The notes beneath the pieces were generated by a model. It was not told where the DNA came from. It saw only the letters and a list, made by a program, of their open reading frames with translations, and did no database searches. 32,809 bases of DNA, taken from NCBI GenBank assembly GCA_030428385.1, contig JAUIDY010000068.1, positions 1 through 32,809 on the forward strand, read 5' to 3'. How positions within the stretch are numbered: the first letter of the stretch is position 1; each line of letters starts with the position of its first letter. Shown one piece after another: positions 27,200-32,809 of this stretch. A program made the position numbers and the translations under genes. Origin of the DNA: Rhodothermia bacterium. GTDB lineage: Bacteria; Bacteroidota; Rhodothermia; Rhodothermales; JAAAOL01.

Positions 27200-28600
27200 C
27201 TACACATCCACCTTTGGAAACCGCATCGTAAACACACTGCCCTGCCCCGGCCCGTCGCTGTGGGCGGTGACGGTGCCGCCGTACGTCTGCACGATGGTCT
27301 GCACAATCGCCAGCCCGAGGCCACTGCCTGCCTGCGCCTGCACCTCCGGCGTGTCGGGGCGGTAGAAACGGTTGAACAGATGCGGGGCGGTGTCTGCGTC
27401 GAAGCCAATGCCGGTGTCGCGCACTTCTAGCACGGCTTCGTCGGGTGTCTTGCGCACAAAAATCGTGACCGATCCGCCCGGTGGCGTGTATTTGACCGCA
27501 TTGTCGAGCAGGTTGTCGAGCGCCGTGCCCAGATGATCAGCGTAGGCAATGAGGGTTACATCGGCTTCGGTGGACAGCGTGAGGTGGAGGTTGTGCTTTT
27601 CAGCGCGGCGCTGCCACATCTGTGCGCGTTCCTCGCACAATGCGCCCAGGTTGACGGGTTCGGCGGCGGGTGCAGCTTCGGTGTCGAGGCGGGCGATCAG
27701 GAGCAGTTGCTCGACCATCGTGCCGAGGCGGGTGGCGTCTTCGCGGATGGCAGCAAGGGCTTGCTGATACGCTGCGGGCGTGCGTTCCTGCCGCAGCCCC
27801 ACCTCAGCCTCATTGCGGATGGCGGCGAGCGGATTCAGCAGTTCGTGTGCCGCATTGGCGGTGAAGCGGCGCTCGCGGTTAAACGCGGTCTCCAGCCGTT
27901 CGAGCATCGTGTTAAACGTTGCCGCGAGGTCTGTTAGTTCGTCGCGCAGCCGGTCCGGCATCGGCAGGCGTATGCTGAGGTCGGAGGCGGTGAGGGCATC
28001 GGCGGCCTGGGTGAGCCGTGCCACCGGACGCAGCGCCCGCCGCGCCAGCACATAGCCGCCGCCCAGCGCCACAAGCACGGTCAGCAAAATCGATAGCAAC
28101 AGCGACGCGCCCGGCACATGCTGGTGGATATCCCACGCGAAAGCGCTCGCCTCTAGCCAGCCCACCAGCGTCTCGCCATCCATCAGGGGCACATACATCG
28201 ACCGCACCGCCGCGCCTTGCCAGTGATGTTCGATCTCGGTGAGGGCTTCTTGCTCCGGCACAACGGGTGTCAGCGGCGCGGCGCCTGCAAAGTTGGGGGT
28301 CTGGTCCCAGATGCTTCCTGTGGGCGAGAGCACGCGCACGTACATCCCAAAATTCCCGGCCTGCCGAAACGCCTCACTCCGGGCTGACAACGGAGGCGAA
28401 AGCTGTGGAACGCCGTCCACGAATTGCACGTGTGGGACAAGTTCGCTCTGGGCCTGAAACAACCGCTGGTGTAATAGCAAATGCTGGCTCCAGTGAAAGC
28501 TCGTCACCATGAGCACCAGAAACAGCCCCAACAAAAACACCATGCTGAGACCGTACCACAGCGTCAGCCGCACGGAAATAGGCAGGCGGAGGCGAGTCAT
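27200..28600 (-). CDS. Membrane sensor histidine kinase (CusS-like layout)
   Basis: The product is 466 residues. TM1 is about 12-34, a periplasmic sensor region about 36-162, TM2 about 164-186, and HAMP about 187-240. The dimerisation/phosphoacceptor segment has His252 in AAHELLNPLAAIRNEAEV. ATPase motifs are N box NLLDNAVKYTP (363-373), G1 DTGIGF (395-400), F box FNRFYRP (409-415) and G2 GSGLGLAIV (425-433). The H box differs from the usual HELRTPL. The chosen ATG at 28600 overlaps the regulator's stop (ATGA), with GAGG upstream on the minus strand, so the pair is coupled. In this family the kinase phosphorylates the partner regulator after an envelope signal. The sensor region resembles no specific domain I can name. 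Confidence 0.93.
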   Translation of the reverse strand: MTRLRLPISVRLTLWYGLSMVFLLGLFLVLMVTSFHWSQHLLLHQRLFQAQSELVPHVQFVDGVPQLSPPLSARSEAFRQAGNFGMYVRVLSPTGSIWDQTPNFAGAAPLTPVVPEQEALTEIEHHWQGAAVRSMYVPLMDGETLVGWLEASAFAWDIHQHVPGASLLLSILLTVLVALGGGYVLARRALRPVARLTQAADALTASDLSIRLPMPDRLRDELTDLAATFNTMLERLETAFNRERRFTANAAHELLNPLAAIRNEAEVGLRQERTPAAYQQALAAIREDATRLGTMVEQLLLIARLDTEAAPAAEPVNLGALCEERAQMWQRRAEKHNLHLTLSTEADVTLIAYADHLGTALDNLLDNAVKYTPPGGSVTIFVRKTPDEAVLEVRDTGIGFDADTAPHLFNRFYRPDTPEVQAQAGSGLGLAIVQTIVQTYGGTVTAHSDGPGQGSVFTMRFPKVDV

Positions 28601-29307
28601 GGCCGCGCCTCGGGTTCGGTCGTCAGCCGGTATCCCACGCCCCACAGCGTCTGGATTGCGATGGCATCCTCTTCCAACCCAACTTGCGTAAGCCCGTGGG
28701 CGAGTTTTTGGCGCAGCCCCGAGATGGTTACGTCGATGACGTTGTCACGCACGTTAAAGGCATCGCCCCACGCCCGCTCGGCGAGGCGTGTCCGCGAAAC
28801 CGCCTGCCCCGGCTGCCGCATCAACACCTCCAGCACGGCGTATTCCTTGGGCCGCAGCCAGCAGCGGTGCCCCTGGATGGTCACTTCGCGTCGCCCTGCA
28901 TCCAGGCACAACGGCCCGACCTGCACCCACGGATCAGTTGCCATGGGCCGCACCCGACGGGTACACGCCCGCAGCCTCGCCAGCAGTTCCTCGAAGGCAA
29001 ACGGCTTGGTGAGGTAATCGTCGGCCCCGGCATCCAGTCCTTGCACCCGGTGCTCAATGTCGCCCAGGGCGGTCAGCATCAGCACAGGCATGTCGCGGCC
29101 TGCGGCGCGGAGTTCGGTCACCACCGTACGTCCATCTTTGCGTGGCAACCGCCAGTCCACCACCAGCACGTCGTAGTCGTTCGCCAGCGCCTGCGCGTAG
29201 CCCTCCGCTCCCTCGTGCGCCACGTCCACGGTGTAGCCCTCCTCCTCCAACCCGCGCCGGAGCGAGTCGGCCAACCGCCGTTCGTCTTCGATCAACAACA
29301 ACCACAT
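28597..29307 (-). CDS. OmpR/PhoB-family response regulator
   Basis: The product is 236 residues. The receiver domain (1-118) has the acidic pair Glu7-Asp8, phosphoacceptor Asp51 (VLVVDWRLP), Thr79 and Lys101 (LTKPF). The DNA-binding winged helix (about 125-230) has the typical RPKEYAVLEVLMRQPGQAVSR and GVGYRL motifs. The gene is first in the pair; its stop overlaps the kinase start. There is no Shine-Dalgarno; instead its leader is a run of heptad repeats. It is divergent from the secreted protein/permease pair at 29469, whose expression it may control, an inference from position. Confidence 0.95.
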   Translation of the reverse strand: MWLLLIEDERRLADSLRRGLEEEGYTVDVAHEGAEGYAQALANDYDVLVVDWRLPRKDGRTVVTELRAAGRDMPVLMLTALGDIEHRVQGLDAGADDYLTKPFAFEELLARLRACTRRVRPMATDPWVQVGPLCLDAGRREVTIQGHRCWLRPKEYAVLEVLMRQPGQAVSRTRLAERAWGDAFNVRDNVIDVTISGLRQKLAHGLTQVGLEEDAIAIQTLWGVGYRLTTEPEARP

Positions 29308-29313
29308 GGGTTT

Positions 29314-29348
29314 GGGATGAGAGATGAGAGATGAGAGATGAGAGAAAA
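29314..29348. repeat. GAGATGA heptad repeat in the regulator leader
   Basis: Five 7-base words lie in tandem: GGGATGA, GAGATGA three times, then GAGAAAA. They begin seven bases upstream of the response regulator's start codon and occupy the place of its ribosome-binding site; on the minus strand they read as a pyrimidine-rich CTCTCAT tract. The three exact copies could vary in number by slippage. The rest of 29308-29468 has no recognisable feature. Confidence 0.8.
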
Positions 29349-29468
29349 GTACGGGCGGCGGGGGCGTTCGGCAAAAGTCTTAACGCTTTTTAAGGATTGG
29401 TTCAGGAGGGTTTCAGGGGATGTGGGCGAGCTTGGGTTCATCGTGAACCTTTCTCTTCTACTGAACCC

Positions 29469-29867
29469 ATGAAATACCTGCTTCTCGCCTTGCTGCTGCT
29501 GCCGTCCGTCGCGGTGGCCCAATCCAACGCCCCCACTGCCGACATTGAAGGCTCGTGGATGTTTAAGATGGAAACGCCCGGTGGGCACACCATGAACAAC
29601 GACTTGCAAGCCCATCAGGGCGATGACAAGCTGCACCTCTCGCTGGTAACGGCAAACGGCGTCAGCTTGTCGTTGTCCGACGCCTCGTTTGAGGCCCACC
29701 GGCTTCATTTCGTGATCCCAACCGACCATGCCCTCATCACCTGCGACTTGTACCAACAGGAAGACGCTACCTTTTCTGGCGTCTGCGCAGGTCCTGCGGG
29801 CGAGTTTCCCGCGTCCATGAGCCGTGCGGAAGCATCCGGGTCTGAACATCCGAACGAGCATCGGTAG
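29469..29867 (+). CDS. Small secreted protein preceding permease 9
   Basis: The product is 132 residues. Residues 1-17 form a clear signal peptide (Lys2, poly-Leu core, SVAVA before Gln18). The mature part begins ADIEGSWMFKMETPGG and looks like a small beta-rich domain of the kind seen in lipocalin-like or extracellular fold proteins, with two Cys (92 and 106) that could form a disulfide. The tail is hydrophilic. I do not recognise a family. An in-frame start at 29397 is less likely because it would bury the signal peptide. The stop is two bases before the next start, so it is almost certainly co-translated with the permease, perhaps as a periplasmic partner (inference). Confidence 0.8.
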   Translation: MKYLLLALLLLPSVAVAQSNAPTADIEGSWMFKMETPGGHTMNNDLQAHQGDDKLHLSLVTANGVSLSLSDASFEAHRLHFVIPTDHALITCDLYQQEDATFSGVCAGPAGEFPASMSRAEASGSEHPNEHR

Positions 29868-29869
29868 TT

Positions 29870-32284
29870 ATGCTCAACCATTACCTGACCGTTGCGTTTC
29901 GGCACTGGAGGCGGTACAAAACCTACACGCTGCTCAACCTCGTGGGGCTGGCGGTGGGCATGGCGGCAGCCGTTGTTATTCTGCTCTACGTGCGGGTCGA
30001 GTTGACCTACGACACCTTCCACGACCACGCGGACCAGTTCTACCGGGTCGTGGACGATCAACACGCCATCACCGCTGGACCTGTCGGGCCACGCCTTGTG
30101 GAGACCGTCCCCGGCGTGGCGGCGTACGCCCGCATCCTCCCCACCCTCGGCGACGTGCTGATCCGGCAGGGCGAGACGCAGCGGTTTTATGAAAGCCGCT
30201 TCTACTGGGCCGATTCCTCCACGCTCGACCTGCTCACGTATCCGCTCGTGCAGGGCAACCCCGCCACCGCGCTTGCCGAGCTAAACGGCCTCGTCATCAC
30301 GGAATCGATGGCGCAGAAGTATTTCGGCGACGCGGACCCGATGGGGCAGACCATGATCTTCGATGTGGGCATGGAAGCCGAACTGACGGTGACGGGCGTG
30401 ATGGCTGATCCGCCGCCCAATGCCCACTTCCGGCCCGACTTCCTCGCGGCGATGGTGACGTTCGACAACTTCGGCTTCATCAACTTCCGCGACTGGTCGA
30501 CCCGCCTGTTTCACACCTACGTGCGCCTTGTTGATAACACGTCGCCTGCCGCTATCGAAGCCCAGCTTCCGACCTTCTTCGAGCAGCAAATCGGCACCGC
30601 CCGCTCCGACGTTTCGCTCCAACCCATCACCGACATCCACCTGCACTCGCGGTTGTACGGCGAGTTGGAACCGCCAGGCGAGGTCATGTACGTCTACATC
30701 TTCGCCCTCATCGCCGCGCTGATCCTGGGGATGGCGTGTATCAACTTCATGAACCTGACCACGGCGCGGTCGGCGCACCGGGCGCGGGAGGTGAGCATGC
30801 GCAAGGTGTGTGGCGCGAGCCGGGCGCTGCTGGCGCGGCAATTCCTCGGCGAGTCGCTGCTGATGGCGCTGTTCGCCCTCTTGCTCGCACTTCCGCTGAT
30901 CTACGCCGCCCTGCCCTTTTTCAGCGACATTATCGGCAACGACCTTGTGCTGTACCGGAGCGATCTGCCATGGTTGGGCGCAACACTGGTGCTGCTGACG
31001 GTGGTGGTGGGCACGCTGGCGGGTAGCTATCCGGCGTTTTTCCTGTCCAGCTTCCTCCCGTTGAAGGTGCTGAAGGGCAACCTTGGTGGCAGCGACGGCA
31101 AGCCGTGGGTGCGGCAGGTGCTGGTGGTTGCGCAGTTCACCATCGGCCTCACGCTGATGATTGGCGTGCTGGTGATGCACCGGCAGATGGCGTATTTGCA
31201 GGAGAAAAACCTCGGCTTCAACACCGAACAGACGCTGGTGCTGTCGGCGCGGACGTACGGGCACGCCACCCAGCCGCTCCCCTTCGAGGCGATGCTTGAG
31301 AAAATCCGCATGCTGTCGCAGGTAACCTCGGCGGCAGCCACAGGCAACGTGCCGGGCATGAACCCGCGCCAGGGTTATTTCCTGCCCGAGGGCCTCACCG
31401 ACCGCGACCAGATGGAAACGACCAACTGGAACCTGTACGAAGTAGACGACGGCTTCATCGAGACGCTGGGGCTGGACCTCGCCGCCGGGCGCAGCTTCGA
31501 CCGCGCCATCCCCACCGACGCCATCGACGCGTATGTGATCAACGAAACAGCGGCGCAGGCTATGCAGGCGCTCCTCGGTGCCGACGCCGATAACCCGGTG
31601 GGCAACCAACTGGATCGGTACGTGCGGACGCAGGCGGGGTGGGCGCTGGCGCGTCCGGGCCGCATCATTGGCGTGGTGCGCGACTTTCACTACCAGTCGT
31701 TGCATCATCCCGTGGAGCCGCTTGTGTTGCAGGTAAACCGCCCGTTCCGCGACCACGTGCTGGTGCGCCTCGCCCCCGGCAACCCCGCCGCCACGCTCGC
31801 CGAACTGGAAACGTTGTGGAAGCAATTTCTCCCCGAGCGCCCGTTCGAGTATTATTTCCTCGACGAAGGCTTCGACGGGCTTTACCGCGCCGAGCAGCGT
31901 GTCACCCGGCTGGTGGATGTGTTCAGCGTGCTGAGCCTGCTCGTTTGCTGCCTTGGGCTGTTCGGCCTCGCCACGTTTACGGTGGAGCGGCGCACCAAAG
32001 AGGTCGGCATCCGCAAGGTGATGGGCGCGACCGTGCCCGGCCTCGTCACGCTGCTGGCCCGCGACTTCACCCGCCTCGTGCTGATTGCCTTCGCCGTGGC
32101 GGCTCCGGTGGCGTATGTGGCGCTGCGGTTCTGGCTGGCGGGGTTTGCGTACCGCACCTCGCTGGGCCTTGGCGTCTTTGTGCTGGCAGGCGGACTCGCC
32201 CTCGGCCTTGCCCTACTCACCGTGAGCTACCAGTCCGTGTGGGCCGCCCTCAGCGATCCGGTGCACAGCCTGCGGCAGGAGTGA
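29870..32284 (+). CDS. Duplicated FtsX/MacB-type permease, separate gene 9
   Basis: The product is 804 residues with the double MacB/FtsX layout of the array genes, but it lies apart from them. TM1 is GLAVGMAAAVVILLYV: the Cys pair present in all eight array members is missing. The coupling segments are HRAREVSMRKVCGA near 301 (Ser for the usual Gly) and ERRTKEVGIRKVMGA near 705. Periplasmic motifs include STLDLLTYPLVQGNPATAL and VVRDFHYQSLHHPVEPL. The C-terminus is DPVHSLRQE. It sits two bases after the small secreted protein gene and divergent from a two-component pair, a setting recalling permeases that take part in sensing (for example BceB with BceRS), though BceB is not a double fusion. 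No ATPase is adjacent. Confidence 0.93.
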   Translation: MLNHYLTVAFRHWRRYKTYTLLNLVGLAVGMAAAVVILLYVRVELTYDTFHDHADQFYRVVDDQHAITAGPVGPRLVETVPGVAAYARILPTLGDVLIRQGETQRFYESRFYWADSSTLDLLTYPLVQGNPATALAELNGLVITESMAQKYFGDADPMGQTMIFDVGMEAELTVTGVMADPPPNAHFRPDFLAAMVTFDNFGFINFRDWSTRLFHTYVRLVDNTSPAAIEAQLPTFFEQQIGTARSDVSLQPITDIHLHSRLYGELEPPGEVMYVYIFALIAALILGMACINFMNLTTARSAHRAREVSMRKVCGASRALLARQFLGESLLMALFALLLALPLIYAALPFFSDIIGNDLVLYRSDLPWLGATLVLLTVVVGTLAGSYPAFFLSSFLPLKVLKGNLGGSDGKPWVRQVLVVAQFTIGLTLMIGVLVMHRQMAYLQEKNLGFNTEQTLVLSARTYGHATQPLPFEAMLEKIRMLSQVTSAAATGNVPGMNPRQGYFLPEGLTDRDQMETTNWNLYEVDDGFIETLGLDLAAGRSFDRAIPTDAIDAYVINETAAQAMQALLGADADNPVGNQLDRYVRTQAGWALARPGRIIGVVRDFHYQSLHHPVEPLVLQVNRPFRDHVLVRLAPGNPAATLAELETLWKQFLPERPFEYYFLDEGFDGLYRAEQRVTRLVDVFSVLSLLVCCLGLFGLATFTVERRTKEVGIRKVMGATVPGLVTLLARDFTRLVLIAFAVAAPVAYVALRFWLAGFAYRTSLGLGVFVLAGGLALGLALLTVSYQSVWAALSDPVHSLRQE

Positions 32285-32302
32285 AATGTTGCAAAACCTT
32301 CC

Positions 32303-32809
32303 TCAGTTTACCCAGCGAATTGGTATTTCTGATTCAGAAAAAATGACATTTCGCCCCAGATCATATTTCATTGCCAAGTAGCGCATGGATACGTGCGCTT
32401 GGCGAGCATCAACTCCTGGACCTGCCATCATTCGAACTATTGGAAAAACTTCCTGCTTGCCGTCATTAAGGGCGAATTTCGTAACCTGATGAGGACGAAA
32501 TGCCGGTCCAACAGGCAGTAAATCAAAGCTCTCTGGTTGTTGAAGATGCTCTGCGGCAACGCGCAATAATCTCCACTCCTTTTCATGCTCAAAGGCAGAA
32601 TCCTTAAAACAAAGCACCATTTCAATCAGAGCGTTAGAAAAACCATAGGGTACACCCGTCCATCCTAGCTCCGTAAGGTCTACATTGTTTTGACGCATAC
32701 AGGACAAGGCCATCTGGTAAAATGAGCCAAGTAACTGCTTTTGCTTCATGGGATCATAAATAACCTTTCTAAAAACTGGCCTATACCACCCCGAACTGGA
32801 AGCATGAAT
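32303..32809 (-). CDS. DUF2971-like protein (5' end beyond window)
   Basis: The frame is open from the right edge to the TGA at 32303 (168 codons visible). The motif FEHEKEWRLL and the preceding VIYDPMKQKQLL match the pattern of DUF2971 proteins, a cytoplasmic family of unknown function sometimes found near defence genes. An ATG at 32749 is in frame but the coding sense clearly continues upstream (WYRPVFRKVIYDP), so it is not the true start. Base composition is AT-richer than the adjacent permease. Its stop is 18 bases from the permease stop, a convergent arrangement. Confidence 0.7.
   Translation of the reverse strand: MHASSSGWYRPVFRKVIYDPMKQKQLLGSFYQMALSCMRQNNVDLTELGWTGVPYGFSNALIEMVLCFKDSAFEHEKEWRLLRVAAEHLQQPESFDLLPVGPAFRPHQVTKFALNDGKQEVFPIVRMMAGPGVDARQAHVSMRYLAMKYDLGRNVIFSESEIPIRWVN

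Noticed and set aside
28598-28645. Upstream start at 28645 for the sensor kinase
   Set aside because: It would overlap the regulator by 49 bases; the ATGA overlap at 28597-28600 is the usual coupling and leaves a normal N-terminus before TM1.
29397-29468. Upstream start at 29397 for the small secreted protein
   Set aside because: It would place 24 residues before a perfect signal peptide.
30281-31825. Minus-strand reading frame of 514 codons inside permease 9 (similar ones at 16262-17512, 21790-22899, 14392-15438)
   Set aside because: These are antisense shadows of GC-rich coding DNA; products are His/Arg/Gln-rich and share no family, whereas the plus-strand permeases are clear.
32303-32749. 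Treating the DUF2971-like gene as complete with an ATG at 32749
   Set aside because: The frame remains open and protein-like up to the window edge, so the gene is cut by the window.

Overview
The window is GC-rich DNA, apart from a few AT-richer islands. It suggests a Gram-negative bacterium of the Bacteroidota/Rhodothermota type. The evidence is an outer-membrane lipoprotein, a small beta-barrel protein ending in an aromatic residue, plant-like secreted leucine-rich repeats, FtsX/MacB-like permeases of about 800 residues, and the near absence of Shine-Dalgarno sequences. The lineage is an inference; there is no rRNA or marker gene here.

Left part (1-5872). A minus-strand pair encodes a TPR/CsgG-domain lipoprotein (3236-4552). 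One base after it comes a very large secreted LRR protein (3234 down to the left edge, 3' end missing) built from at least five copies of a cap-LRR-cap module. A 690-base AT-rich divergent region separates this pair from a small outer-membrane protein (5243-5872).

Centre (6146-26021). Eight consecutive genes on the plus strand each encode an internally duplicated FtsX/MacB-type permease of 790-812 residues. No ATPase or membrane-fusion gene lies anywhere in the window. Gaps between the genes are filled, stop codon to start codon, by low-complexity DNA with a 7-base period. Five gaps carry one hairpin family (about 84 bases, GGCTATC-like words). One carries a different word (GAAACGT) with the same architecture, and one carries what looks like half of a third type. 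The last gene is followed by a fourth word family.

Right part (26130-32809). An unrecognised AT-richer gene (26130-26975) is convergent with a response regulator/sensor kinase pair on the minus strand (29307 to 27200). Divergent from that pair, a small secreted protein (29469-29867) is followed two bases later by a ninth, more divergent permease (29870-32284). A DUF2971-like gene enters from the right edge on the minus strand.

Working picture. The eight permeases probably form one long transcription unit, and their coupling helices are preserved, so an ATPase encoded elsewhere may serve them. The kinase-regulator pair next to permease 9 may form a sensing/response module. The most unusual feature is the set of heptad-repeat hairpins that punctuate the array and are far more alike than the genes they separate.
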